From Ktedonospora formicarum (GTDB lineage: Bacteria; Chloroflexota; Ktedonobacteria; Ktedonobacterales; Ktedonobacteraceae), in contig NZ_BNJF01000002.1 of NCBI RefSeq assembly GCF_016587355.1, positions 1,116,001-1,180,000 of the forward strand: 64,000 nt of DNA, read 5' to 3'. The position numbers and the translations under genes were made by a program. The notes under the pieces were generated by a model. It was not told the DNA's origin, made no database searches, and saw only the letters and a list, made by a program, of their open reading frames with translations. Positions 35,447 through 44,634 of this stretch are shown piece after piece; position 1 is the stretch's first letter; every line of letters starts with the position of its first letter.

Positions 35447-35488
35447 TTTGCCGGCTAAATTATAGTATACACTGCGTGAAGGTGTCAA
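35447..35488 (-). promoter_or_regulatory. marR promoter with overlapping operator
   Basis: Minus strand: -35 TTGACA (35483-35488), 18-nt spacer, -10 TATAAT (35459-35464), then TTTAGCCGGCAAA (35447-35459), which shares AGCCGGC with the 34941 palindrome and touches the -10. Confidence 0.7.
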
Positions 35489-35547
35489 GCTTCTGATCTT
35501 AGGAACCAGGATTACGTATTTCTTCCCCGGTGTGGGTCTTAGGGTAA

Positions 35548-35594
35548 GGGGAAAAGACAGGACACACGGACCCGCTTGTCTTGCCTTTTCCCCC
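35548..35594 (-). terminator. Hairpin downstream of thrS
   Basis: GGGGAAAAG...CTTTTCCCC stem with bulges, 30-76 bases after the thrS stop. Confidence 0.5.
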
Positions 35595-35623
35595 ATGAGC
35601 GCCAGCGGCGCGAAAGTTCATTG

Positions 35624-37498
35624 TTACTCGCGTGGCAGATCTGCGCGTGTAAGGATTTCGGTCTTGATGCGTTCGGCGATGGCGTCAAGCGAGAGCGTTC
35701 CCAGGTTGCTGCCGCTGCGGTGGCGCAGGGCTACCGTTCTGGTTTCTGCTTCCTTGTCGCCGACGACGAGCATATAGGGGATCTTCTGCAACTGAGCGTT
35801 GCGGATCTTCTTCTGCATCGATTCGCGAGCCTCGTCGATTTCTACCCTGATTGTCTCACGCGACGAATTGAGGCGTACACCAAGCAAGGTCTTACGAACC
35901 TCATGGGCGTAGTCGAGATGGCGATCCGCGATAGGAATGACCATCGCCTGAACAGGCGATAGCCACGTTGGGAAGGCTCCCGCGTAGTGCTCAATCAGGA
36001 TTGACATGAAGCGCTCGACTGAGCCCAGGATGGCGCGGTGCAACATGACTGGGCGTGTGGCTTGACCATCTGGAGCGGTATATTGCAGATCGAAGCGTTC
36101 GGGCAGGTTGAAGTCTAGCTGGATGGTAGCAAGCTGCCACTCGCGCTCCAGGGCGTCAAGAACTGTGAAGTCGATCTTGGGACCATAGAACGCGGCCTCG
36201 CCCGCCTCTTCGACCCACTCGACTCCCTTGAACTTCAGCACCTGGCGCAACTGATCCTGAGCGCTATTCCATAGCTCAGGTGTACCCAGATATTTCTCTG
36301 GATGCTCCTCGTCCCAGAGCGAGAGGCGCACGGTGAGCTTCATATCGAAGGGCTTGTAGAAGTCCTCGATAATGGAGTAAATTCTCAGAGCCTCTTCCTG
36401 TACCTGATCGGGTGTGCAGAAGACGTGCCCATCATCCTGAGTGATCGCGCGAACGCGTGAGAGGCCGTGGAGGGTGCCTGGCAACTCGTCACGGTAGACA
36501 CTGGTGACCTCGCTCATGCGGATAGGTAGCTCACGGTAGCTTCTCAGGCGGCTGGCGTAAATCTGCGTATGGTGTGGGCAGTTCATAGGCTTCATGCAGA
36601 AGTCCTCGCCGCTCTTGCCGCTCACATGGAAGATATCCTCCTGGAACTTGTCCCAGTGGCCCGAGGTCTTGTACAAATCGTTCTTGGTGATGTGCGGAAT
36701 ATGTACGCGCTGATAGCCCAGCGGCTCTTGCAAGGACTGCACGAACTCTTCCAGTAGATCGCGTACCAGTGTTCCCTTAGCTGTAAAGAGAGGCAGGCCC
36801 GCGCCGACGAGATCGGAGAAGGTGAAGAGATCGAGTTCCATGCCCAGTCGGCGATGGTCGCGCTTCTTCGATTCCTCTAGCAGCCAGAGATACTGATCCA
36901 GCTCTTCTTTGCTATAGAAGGCCGTACCATAGAGGCGCTGGAGCTGAGGATTTTTCTCGTTGCCGCGCCAATACGCCCCGGCGATGCTCATGAGCTTGAA
37001 AGCCCCGATCTCGGTGGTATCATTGACGTGAGGTCCGCGACAGAGATCAAGGAAGTCGCCCGTCTCGTAGAAGGAGACGATTTCCGCTCCCCCTTGACCC
37101 TCGCTGACGCCAATGGCCTCGGCATCACCAGTCTCCTGCACAACTGCTGTGCTGCCGCGCTCTTTGAGGAGCTTCAAGAGCTCAACCTTGTAGGGCTGGT
37201 TGCGCTTGCTCATCTCCTCGATGGCCTCATCGACGCCAATCTCGATGCGTTTATAGCCAAGTTTCTTATTCTTCAATTCGCGCATCTTTTTCTCGATGCG
37301 CTCAAGATCCTTGGGGGTGAGCGCCACGGGGAGATCCATATCGTAATAAAAGCCGTGTTTGATCGCGGGCCCAACGCCGAATTTCGCCTCGGGCCAGATG
37401 GCCTGGACCGCCGCCGCCATCAAGTGCGCTGTGGAATGGCGCATACGATCCAATTCTTGTTGAGTATGCTTGCCCGCTGCCTCTACTGCCGTACCCAT
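35624..37498 (-). CDS. thrS: Threonine-tRNA ligase, without the TGS domain
   Basis: 624 residues; charges tRNA-Thr with threonine. The editing domain opens with MRHSTAHLMAAAVQAIWP and includes CRGPHV. The class II core has the zinc-binding Cys in MKPMNCPHH, motif 2 around VYRDELPGTLHGLSRVRAI and motif 3 (MLHRAILGSVERFM). The anticodon-binding domain starts near SPVQAMVIPIADR. The N-terminal TGS domain of about 60 residues is missing, as in some other bacteria. Start 37498 (MGTAVEA) has GGAAGG upstream. A T-box leader controls it. Confidence 0.96.
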   Translation of the reverse strand: MGTAVEAAGKHTQQELDRMRHSTAHLMAAAVQAIWPEAKFGVGPAIKHGFYYDMDLPVALTPKDLERIEKKMRELKNKKLGYKRIEIGVDEAIEEMSKRNQPYKVELLKLLKERGSTAVVQETGDAEAIGVSEGQGGAEIVSFYETGDFLDLCRGPHVNDTTEIGAFKLMSIAGAYWRGNEKNPQLQRLYGTAFYSKEELDQYLWLLEESKKRDHRRLGMELDLFTFSDLVGAGLPLFTAKGTLVRDLLEEFVQSLQEPLGYQRVHIPHITKNDLYKTSGHWDKFQEDIFHVSGKSGEDFCMKPMNCPHHTQIYASRLRSYRELPIRMSEVTSVYRDELPGTLHGLSRVRAITQDDGHVFCTPDQVQEEALRIYSIIEDFYKPFDMKLTVRLSLWDEEHPEKYLGTPELWNSAQDQLRQVLKFKGVEWVEEAGEAAFYGPKIDFTVLDALEREWQLATIQLDFNLPERFDLQYTAPDGQATRPVMLHRAILGSVERFMSILIEHYAGAFPTWLSPVQAMVIPIADRHLDYAHEVRKTLLGVRLNSSRETIRVEIDEARESMQKKIRNAQLQKIPYMLVVGDKEAETRTVALRHRSGSNLGTLSLDAIAERIKTEILTRADLPRE

Positions 37499-37509
37499 TG
37501 TGACATTTT

Positions 37510-37798
37510 TCCTTCCAACAAAAAAGCCCCTTCGCCCCGACCCTCGGGACGAAAGAGCCTGCACTCTTTCGTGGTTCCACCCACGTTTTACCGGATCGCG
37601 CGCATATTGCCTGGTGGCGAAACCGGCCTCTCTGCCTCATAACGGTGGCTATCCGCTCTCCTGAGAAAAGTAGGAGAGAAGCTTCTTGAGTGGTATCCAT
37701 CGTGGGTACACAGGACACTTACAGCTCGGGGTGTCCCTCTCTGTGAGTACCAGAGACGATGGCATTGTCTCAAGCAATGCCTGCTATATGTGTGAATG
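37510..37798 (-). promoter_or_regulatory. T-box riboswitch leader of thrS
   Basis: On the minus strand the T-box core GTGGGTGGAACCACG (complement of about 37571-37585) holds the bulge TGGA, which pairs with the 3' NCCA of uncharged tRNA. Behind it a stem GGCTCTTTCGTCCCGA/TCGGGGCGAAGGGGCT ends in TTTTTT, the terminator. Upstream stem I holds GGATACCACTC, where ACC is a plausible Thr specifier codon. Uncharged tRNA-Thr should favour the antiterminator and raise thrS expression. Confidence 0.9.
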
Positions 37799-37826
37799 AT
37801 TATAACATAGCTATGTCAGATTGCAA
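37799..37826 (-). promoter_or_regulatory. thrS promoter
   Basis: Minus strand: -35 TTGCAA (37821-37826), 16-nt spacer, -10 TATAAT (37799-37804), giving a leader of about 295 nt that contains the T-box. Confidence 0.7.
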
Positions 37827-37969
37827 ACGCTTTCTTAATTCAATCGGCGCTTGCTACTTCTAAGAATATGCATTTTTTCTTGCCGGTGGACGTATGCTTG
37901 TGAGCTTGGATATTTTGCACTAGAATTGGAAGAGCGAATTATCAAGAAAGTTTTGAAGAATTTATATAT

Positions 37970-39193
37970 ATGCGAAGAAAAAACTTTGTGCGGTCGTCAT
38001 GGCCGCGCCTGCTACTATGGAGCCATGCTCTGGGGGTCGCAGGCTTTTATCTTGTAAACTGGTGGCGTACGAGGCCGGGGAAGAATGACCGAGTGCGCAT
38101 CCTCTCTGCGCGCGATATACGAGCGATCTCGCCACTTATCTCGTATGTTGTTCCGGCTCGCGACGAAGAGCGAGGTATTCGGCGCTGTGTGGAGTCTCTG
38201 CTAGGACAGGATTACCCCAACTTCGAGGTCATTGTCGTCAATGATGATTCAAGCGACCAGACAGGGGTGATTTTACGAGACATCCAGACTCAGCATCCGC
38301 ATGGCAGGTTATTGCGCGTGGTGGAGGTGCATGATCTCCCCTCTGGTTGGGCGGGTAAGCCGCATGCCATGCATGAGGGGGCCAGAGTGGCGCGCGGAGA
38401 ATGGCTGGTCTTCTCCGACGCCGATACCTGTCACGCGCCCCAGGCTCTTCGCTCGGCCTTTGAGCGCGCGCAAGAAGAGGGCGTCGATCTCTTTAGTATG
38501 GGCGCTGACCAGGAGTTAGAAACTTTCTGGGAGAAGGCGCTCATCCCTATTGCCTATATGGGCATCGGTATGCTTTATCCGCCCCGACAGGTCAATGATC
38601 CAACCAGCCCTGTTGCCATAGCAGCGGGCCAGTTTATGCTCATTCGGCGCTCGGTGTATGAGAGTATTGGCGGTTATGCCGCGCCGCGTCTGCGTGCGAC
38701 TGTACTCGATGATCTGGATCTGTCGCGTGTTGTGAAAGGGCAGGGCTATCGCGTGTGCTTCCTCGATGGGCGCGGACTGGTTTCGGTACGTATGTACCAC
38801 AACTTTAAAGAGGTCTGGCATGGCTGGCTCAAGAATGCATACCTGGGCAATCGCGGTGGCTTTGCCTTCTTCCTGGCGCAACTCTTCGGGCTCTTCAATA
38901 TTGCCATTGCTCCCTTTCTTCTACCTCTGCTTCTACTGGCACGTTGGAGGTCTCCGCGTAAGAGAGAGATAGTAGGGGCGACGGTGCTAGAGATGGGGGC
39001 GCTTTTGAGTTATCGTTTCTGGCTCAATCGTATGTTGGATTTGCCACGGCGCTACGCGCTTACACATCCACTAGGTGCGGCGGTGTTTGAAGGCATTCTG
39101 GGGCGTTCGGCCTGGCAGGTGCTTTCAGGCAAAGGGGTAGCGTGGCGTGGGCGCACTTACCATAGTGTCAGCGAGGCGGCGCATAAAAAGTGA
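37970..39193 (+). CDS. Family 2 glycosyltransferase (hopanoid/carotenoid-type, HpnB/CrtQ-like)
   Basis: 407 residues. GT-A fold: YVVPARDEERGIRRCVESLLGQDYPNFEVIVVNDDSSDQT, the DxD equivalent in FSDADT, then GQFMLIRRSVYESIGGY and DDLDLSRVVK. C-terminal membrane segments (about 285-330). The GWAGKPHAMHEGARVARGEW stretch is typical of the hopene- and carotenoid-associated branch. The ribosome site before ATG 37970 is weak. No neighbouring isoprenoid genes. Confidence 0.85.
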   Translation: MRRKNFVRSSWPRLLLWSHALGVAGFYLVNWWRTRPGKNDRVRILSARDIRAISPLISYVVPARDEERGIRRCVESLLGQDYPNFEVIVVNDDSSDQTGVILRDIQTQHPHGRLLRVVEVHDLPSGWAGKPHAMHEGARVARGEWLVFSDADTCHAPQALRSAFERAQEEGVDLFSMGADQELETFWEKALIPIAYMGIGMLYPPRQVNDPTSPVAIAAGQFMLIRRSVYESIGGYAAPRLRATVLDDLDLSRVVKGQGYRVCFLDGRGLVSVRMYHNFKEVWHGWLKNAYLGNRGGFAFFLAQLFGLFNIAIAPFLLPLLLLARWRSPRKREIVGATVLEMGALLSYRFWLNRMLDLPRRYALTHPLGAAVFEGILGRSAWQVLSGKGVAWRGRTYHSVSEAAHKK

Positions 39194-39246
39194 AGGTTGT
39201 TTTGATTCTGGAAATGCAGAGATCGATAACTGGTTACCTTTATCTG

Positions 39247-40152
39247 TCATAAAGACGGGTCCAAGGTTGCATGCTGGGAAACTTCCCTGACCACATTGAG
39301 AAAAGCCTTGACTAAGGGGGAGGTATTCTCTTGTTTCCAAGCCATTGCATACTTAACCAGGGTTGCGGGACCCGCGAGCGGGCGGTAGATCACCTCATGC
39401 GTGCGTAATTCGCTCAGGCAGGATGAAACCAGTGCGACCCCAATACCCGCTGCCACTAACCCAATCACTGCCTGCTCGGATGTCGCCTCCTGAACGATGT
39501 TGGGACTAAAGCCAGCTTCCAGGCACATCGCGATAATCTGGCTGTAGATTAAAGATCTTTGTGTGCGCTCATACATAATAAACGGTTCTGAGGCGAAGTC
39601 ATCGAGCGAGATTGGCCCCTGGCCTGCGAGTGGATGTTTGATTGGAATGGCAATCATTGCTTGCTCGCTTAGGACGGTTTCATAGGAGATTTCAGGGACA
39701 TGCATTCCCTGTACAACCAGACCCACATCGCAGCCCTTTTCTAAGATGTGCTCTTCGAGTTCGGGAGAGCACATCTCGCGCAATGTGATCTGCACATCAG
39801 GAAAGCGCTCGCGGAAGAGACGCACTACCCCTGGTATTAGGTTGAAGAGGGCTATACTTACGTAGGCGACCACTAACGATCCCGCTTCTCCTCGTTCTGC
39901 TCTCCTGGCTAATTCCATCCCCTGCCGTAGGTGTGCAAGTGCACTATAGGTTTCCACGAGAAAGGCGTGGCCTGCATCTGTCAGTTCGACCCGGCGTGTG
40001 GTGCGCCGAAAAAGCATCACCCCTAAATCCTCTTCAAGTTGCTTGATTTGAAAACTTAGCGGCTGCTGCGCGATGTGTAGTCGTTCGGCGGCACGGGCAA
40101 AGTGCAACTCTTCGGCAACGGCGACAAAATAGCGTAAGTGGCGAAGCTCCAT
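39247..40152 (-). CDS. LysR-family transcriptional regulator
   Basis: 301 residues. N-terminal winged helix MELRHLRYFVAVAEELHFARAAERLHIAQQPLSFQIKQLEEDLG, then a two-lobed effector domain. The close form (ELRHLRYF, AQQPLS) resembles the BenM/CatM-like branch. Start 40152 with GGGGAG upstream. It is divergent from the hydrolase at 40295 (142 bp between starts), the usual LysR-target arrangement. Confidence 0.92.
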   Translation of the reverse strand: MELRHLRYFVAVAEELHFARAAERLHIAQQPLSFQIKQLEEDLGVMLFRRTTRRVELTDAGHAFLVETYSALAHLRQGMELARRAERGEAGSLVVAYVSIALFNLIPGVVRLFRERFPDVQITLREMCSPELEEHILEKGCDVGLVVQGMHVPEISYETVLSEQAMIAIPIKHPLAGQGPISLDDFASEPFIMYERTQRSLIYSQIIAMCLEAGFSPNIVQEATSEQAVIGLVAAGIGVALVSSCLSELRTHEVIYRPLAGPATLVKYAMAWKQENTSPLVKAFLNVVREVSQHATLDPSL

Positions 40153-40294
40153 AGAGGCTTTCTCCCCTATTATGTATGGTAGAAGTGTTAATAGAAGCGA
40201 AATAAGTGTTGGACAAGCGATAGTATACCCTGTTAAGCTGTATCTCAGCAAGAGGGGGCGATCCCCTCTATAGATAGAATCAGAGGAGAGACAC

Positions 40295-41182
40295 ATGAAG
40301 CGACGAGATATCACAATTTCTTCTCAGGGAAAGCGCTGTGCTGCTTGGCTATATTTGCCATCAGAATCGGGTCCATTTCCTTGTGTGATCCTGGGACAGT
40401 GTTTGGGTGGAACTCGCGAACTGCGCTTGGATGCTTACGCCACACGCTTTGTCGAGGCTGGGATTGCGGCCATTGTCTTTGAATACCGTTATTTTGGAGC
40501 CAGCGAAGGTGAGCCGCGTGAACTGGTACATATTGAGAGTCAGCTTGAGGATTGGGCATCGGCTATTGCTTATGCTCGCGCTCATACGGAACTCGATGCG
40601 GAACGAATCGCATTGTGGGGAACATCGTTGGGTGGAGGACATGCTATCGTTTCGGCTGCCCGCGTTCGTGGCCTGGCGGCTGTGATAGCCCAGAATCCCT
40701 TTACGGATGGTTTTACCAACCTTGCCGCTGTCAAACCTCTTGCGATGCTGCCGATGCTGGCAAGGGCTATCAAGGACCAGTTTTGGGGGTGGTTGGGGCA
40801 GTCTCCTAGTTACATCAAAATCATGGGAAAACCTGACGAATTAGCGATCTTTAAGTCTCCTGATGTGGAACGCGATCTGCGGCATCTCGTGCCTAATGGC
40901 GTTCACTGGAAGAATAGGATTGCCGTCCGCGCGCTTCTGAGCCTTCCGTTCTATCGCCCCATTACCTATGCATCTCGTGTAGAGTGTCCGCTCCTGATGT
41001 GCATAGGGAATCGCGACACAGCCGACTCGCCCCAAGCGGCACTCAAGACCGCGCAGGCCGCGCCACATGGGGAGGCCTTGTGCTATGATTGCGACCATTA
41101 TGACTTTTACGAGGGCGCGATTTTTGAGCAAACGGTTGCTGACCAGTGCGCCTTTCTTGTGCGACACTTGTTAAGAAAATGA
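40295..41182 (+). CDS. Alpha/beta hydrolase (dienelactone-hydrolase/acetyl-xylan-esterase-like)
   Basis: 295 residues. Nucleophile elbow GTSLGGGHA, oxyanion region ILGQCLGGTRELR, acid Asp in IGNRDTADSP and His in CDHYDFYEG. A soluble esterase or peptidase of unknown substrate, probably controlled by the divergent LysR. AGAGGAGAG lies before ATG. Confidence 0.87.
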   Translation: MKRRDITISSQGKRCAAWLYLPSESGPFPCVILGQCLGGTRELRLDAYATRFVEAGIAAIVFEYRYFGASEGEPRELVHIESQLEDWASAIAYARAHTELDAERIALWGTSLGGGHAIVSAARVRGLAAVIAQNPFTDGFTNLAAVKPLAMLPMLARAIKDQFWGWLGQSPSYIKIMGKPDELAIFKSPDVERDLRHLVPNGVHWKNRIAVRALLSLPFYRPITYASRVECPLLMCIGNRDTADSPQAALKTAQAAPHGEALCYDCDHYDFYEGAIFEQTVADQCAFLVRHLLRK

Positions 41183-41197
41183 TGTTGGATAACCCGG

Positions 41198-41232
41198 GAG
41201 GAACTAGCCGTTGTATGGTTGGTCAGTTCCTC
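41198..41232. terminator. Hairpin between convergent hydrolase and WYL genes
   Basis: Stem GAGGAACT/AGTTCCTC with a 19-nt loop directly beyond the WYL stop. Confidence 0.5.
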
Positions 41233-42222
41233 TCAGGTGTAATACTGTTCCGCGATCTGGCGGGCCGCGTTGGCGACGGCGATGCGCACTTCATCTGGCT
41301 CAATAACAATTGCCTGTATACCGAAAGCCAGGACATAAGGAACGGCGACCTCTACCGAATTGAGCTTTACCTCGACAATGATACTCTCATCGGGATGGGC
41401 TTCTAGAATGGTATAGCGCCCCTCAAGTTTATGACGTGCCTCCTCGCTGATGTGTAAGATAACGCCTATAGGTGGCTGATTTGCCTCGGAGAGGCTGCGT
41501 TCCTCCTTCCAGTACGTGCGGAGATCGAAGTTTTGGTGCTCGCATACCACCTCTTCGGAGACGCGTATATTTTCAATATTGCCTACACGGAAGGTCTGAT
41601 ACGTGCGACAGGTATGGCAGTAGGCCACAAGGTACCAGATACCTGTGCGAATATGTTTGAGCGACAGGCCCTTAAAGACCAGCCCGATAGGGTCGAGGCG
41701 ACGCCATCTCATGCCGGGCGTGTCGACACAAGAGACACAGGGATACAGGATATCAACCTTCAAGGCCTGTAGAACGGCGGAGCGGATCTGTTCAAGATAG
41801 CTTGTGCGCGCGCTGCCAAAGCGCCAGGCAGTCATATCGAAGAAGATTCGCTCACGTGCCTCTCGCACCTCGCTGCGATACTCTTCTGGAAGCGTGGCCT
41901 CCAGTTTGATGAGCGCGCGGTGAAGTCCATCGTCCCCTGCGAAAAGGCTATAGTTACCTGCGATATCCGTGCTGAGAATTAAGGAAACCGCTTCCTCACG
42001 CGTGAAGACGGTCGAGTCAAATTGATAGTCAGCCGGTAAATAATACCCTCCACCTGGCCCATAATCCATCGAGATAGGTACATGAGACAGCGAGAGGGAA
42101 GTAATATCGCGATAAATTGTTCGCGTGGATGTCCCTAGAATCTCGGCTAGTCTCCTGGCTGTCATTTTTCCGCGTGCTTGTAACAGTAGCGTAATAGCCA
42201 TGAGACGCTCGATCTTTTGCAT
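41233..42222 (-). CDS. WYL-domain transcriptional regulator (YafY/DeoR type)
   Basis: 329 residues. Winged helix MQKIERLMAITLLLQARGKMTARRLAEILGTSTRTIYRDI, then the WYL domain with GIWYLVAYCHTCRTYQTFRVGNIENI and a WCX-type C-terminus. Such proteins sense nucleotides or nucleic-acid fragments in some cases. The loop PCVSCVDTPG with two Cys and CHTC are worth noting as possible metal ligands. No clear ribosome site at 42222. Confidence 0.9.
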   Translation of the reverse strand: MQKIERLMAITLLLQARGKMTARRLAEILGTSTRTIYRDITSLSLSHVPISMDYGPGGGYYLPADYQFDSTVFTREEAVSLILSTDIAGNYSLFAGDDGLHRALIKLEATLPEEYRSEVREARERIFFDMTAWRFGSARTSYLEQIRSAVLQALKVDILYPCVSCVDTPGMRWRRLDPIGLVFKGLSLKHIRTGIWYLVAYCHTCRTYQTFRVGNIENIRVSEEVVCEHQNFDLRTYWKEERSLSEANQPPIGVILHISEEARHKLEGRYTILEAHPDESIIVEVKLNSVEVAVPYVLAFGIQAIVIEPDEVRIAVANAARQIAEQYYT

Positions 42223-42726
42223 ACTTGTATTCTGACATGAAGCTGTACCTAATGGCAAGGTTATAGTAGTGTTTTTGGCATCTTTTCTCAGTAGAAAATA
42301 GGGCTAGTTATGCAACATTTTGCCCTTTTTGACGTTATACTCATAGAGATATGAATGGTTGCCATGTCCGATTTTAAATGGATGTCGCCAAAACAGATAA
42401 GTACAGGTCAGGTATGGTCCTTCATCTTCTGCGCCTATATCTGATTATAGTAATATTTTTATATAGGCAATGGGCCGCTATTGATGAGCCATAATGGCTT
42501 GGTTGCTTCCTAACATAATGCACGTAGTGCATGTGGCTTGTGTAGTGATCTGAGCAAGCATGTAAGTGTAAAGCGCGGTGGTATGCGTGTCGCTGTTTTT
42601 CAGTATCCCTCAAAACTCATCGAATAACTGACACCCCCCTGTCAGTCATTGCAAGCTAGACTTTTAAAGGGAAGATGTGGTTTGTGCGTAGAGGCTATAG
42701 GCGTGTCAAGAAAGGACCTGCTTGCA
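42223..42726. other. Intergenic region between WYL and ABC exporter genes
   Basis: 504 bp. I see no coding sequence. TACTATAAC on the minus strand near 42265-42275 may be the WYL -10, and TTGACGTTATACTCAT near 42328 may be part of the exporter promoter, with poor spacing. Confidence 0.3.
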
Positions 42727-44634
42727 ATGCCATTAGAGAGACAGCAAAAATTATTATCATCGTATGTTGAATCATTTAAGTTTAATTGGCGTATACTCAC
42801 TCGAATTGTAGGATTATTGCGCCCCCATTGGTTCTGGTCCGTTGTTACTATCCTCTGTGTTGCGCTGGCAACTGGTGCGTCGCTGGTAGTGCCGCAATTA
42901 CTGCAATGGGTTATCGACGTAGGTGTGCGAAACGGGGATTTTACCGGATTGTTGATCGCTGCGGCAGCCATTCTTGGTGCCAGCGCTCTACGAGGTCTCT
43001 TCGCGTATGGGCAGGGATACCTCTCACAGTCCGTCTCGCAAGATGTCTCATATGATCTGCGTAATAAAATGTATGACCATTTGCAAAATCTCAGTTTTGC
43101 CTTCCACGATGATTCTGAGACGGGTCAGTTGATGTCGCGTATGACGGTGGATATCGAGGGAATACGCAACTTCCTCCCTTTTGGTCTTATGCGTGCCTGC
43201 CTGGCTATTGTCACCTTTGTGGCGGTCGCAGGGCTCCTCTTCTCGCTTGACTGGGTGCTGGCACTGGTAACGCTCATCTGTGTGCCATTTCTGGCGGTGT
43301 TTACCTCACAGGTCGCGGTGCGCATTCGCCCTATCTGGTTGGCTGTCCAGAATGAGAACGGCGTGTTAAGCACGGTTATGCAGGAGAGCTTGAGTGGTGT
43401 GCGGGTCGTTAAAGCCTTCGCGCGCGAAGAGTTCGAAATGGACAAGTTCGATAAGCAAAATCAGCTCTTGCGCGATTACAGCTTGAAGGCAATGCGCTTT
43501 ATGGCCTGGAACCAGCCTTTGCTGGTCTTTGTTCTCAATATCGTGACTGTGCTGGTGCTTTGGGTAGGTGGTGTCGCGGTCATCCAGCATCATCTGAGTC
43601 TGGGTACACTGGTTGCGGTAACACAGTATGCTCTCTTGCTGGCGACGCCGGTTCGTACCTTTGGCTTCATGGTGAACTGGTTCATGCGCGGACTTGCCGC
43701 TGGTGAGCGCATCTTCAACGTGCTTGATACCACCTCGACGGTTGTGGATGCTCCCAATGCGAAGGAATTAAAGAATATCGAAGGCCATGTGCAGTTCGAG
43801 CATGTGGACTTTGCCTATAATCGCGGTCGACAGATTCTACATGATATCAACATCGACGCTCAGCCCGGTCAGGTGGTCGCGTTGCTAGGTGTGACTGGTA
43901 GCGGAAAGAGTTCGCTCCTGCACCTGTTGCCCCGCTTCTATGATGTGACTGGTGGCTCGCTGAAGGTGGATGGTATAGATGTGCGTGACGTAACACAGGT
44001 GTCGCTACGCCGCAATATTGGTCTGGTGCTACAGGATGTCTTCCTCTTCAACGCGACGATCCGTGACAACATTGGCTATGGTGTTCGGGGCGCGACCGAT
44101 GAGCAGATTTATAATGCGGCGAAGGTAGCGCGCATTCACGAATTTATCATGACGCTGCCTGATGGCTACGATACCTGGGTGGGTGAGCGCGGTGTAACGC
44201 TCTCCGGTGGTCAGAAGCAGCGTATCGCCATCGCGCGTACACTCCTGCTTGATCCGCGTATCCTGGTATTGGATGACTCGACGTCAAGCGTCGACATGGA
44301 GACAGAATACCTGATTCAGCAGGCGCTAGAGGCCGTAATGAAAGGGCGTACCTCATTTGTCGTAGCCTCGCGACTGCGAACAGTTAAGAATGCCGACCAG
44401 ATCATGGTTATCGAAGAAGGGCAGATTGTCGAGCGTGGTACGCATGATTCTCTGATCAAAGAGAATGGACGCTACGCGCGCCTGTATGATTTGCAGTTGC
44501 GTGAGCAAGAAGAGTTTGAGGCTCGCGCACTAGCTGATCAGGTTGAAGAGGAGTTGCGTAAGAATCGCAAGGACGTAGATACGACTGACTATATGGAGAT
44601 AGAGAACGCTGAGAAAAGGGAGGTGATGCGGTGA
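42727..44634 (+). CDS. ABC exporter subunit A with a degenerate ATP site
   Basis: 635 residues: six membrane helices (about 25-325), then an ATPase domain with Walker A GVTGSGKSS and signature TLSGGQKQR. Walker B ends DDSTSSVD (Asp instead of the catalytic Glu) and the switch His is replaced (VVASRLRT). This pattern is the non-catalytic half of heterodimeric exporters such as TM287/288 and BmrCD. Start 42727 (MPLERQQ) has AAAGGA upstream. Its stop overlaps the start of subunit B by four bases. Confidence 0.93.
   Translation: MPLERQQKLLSSYVESFKFNWRILTRIVGLLRPHWFWSVVTILCVALATGASLVVPQLLQWVIDVGVRNGDFTGLLIAAAAILGASALRGLFAYGQGYLSQSVSQDVSYDLRNKMYDHLQNLSFAFHDDSETGQLMSRMTVDIEGIRNFLPFGLMRACLAIVTFVAVAGLLFSLDWVLALVTLICVPFLAVFTSQVAVRIRPIWLAVQNENGVLSTVMQESLSGVRVVKAFAREEFEMDKFDKQNQLLRDYSLKAMRFMAWNQPLLVFVLNIVTVLVLWVGGVAVIQHHLSLGTLVAVTQYALLLATPVRTFGFMVNWFMRGLAAGERIFNVLDTTSTVVDAPNAKELKNIEGHVQFEHVDFAYNRGRQILHDINIDAQPGQVVALLGVTGSGKSSLLHLLPRFYDVTGGSLKVDGIDVRDVTQVSLRRNIGLVLQDVFLFNATIRDNIGYGVRGATDEQIYNAAKVARIHEFIMTLPDGYDTWVGERGVTLSGGQKQRIAIARTLLLDPRILVLDDSTSSVDMETEYLIQQALEAVMKGRTSFVVASRLRTVKNADQIMVIEEGQIVERGTHDSLIKENGRYARLYDLQLREQEEFEARALADQVEEELRKNRKDVDTTDYMEIENAEKREVMR

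Noticed and set aside
37028..37642. A 204-codon plus-strand frame
   Set aside because: Antisense to thrS and its T-box leader; both are certain.
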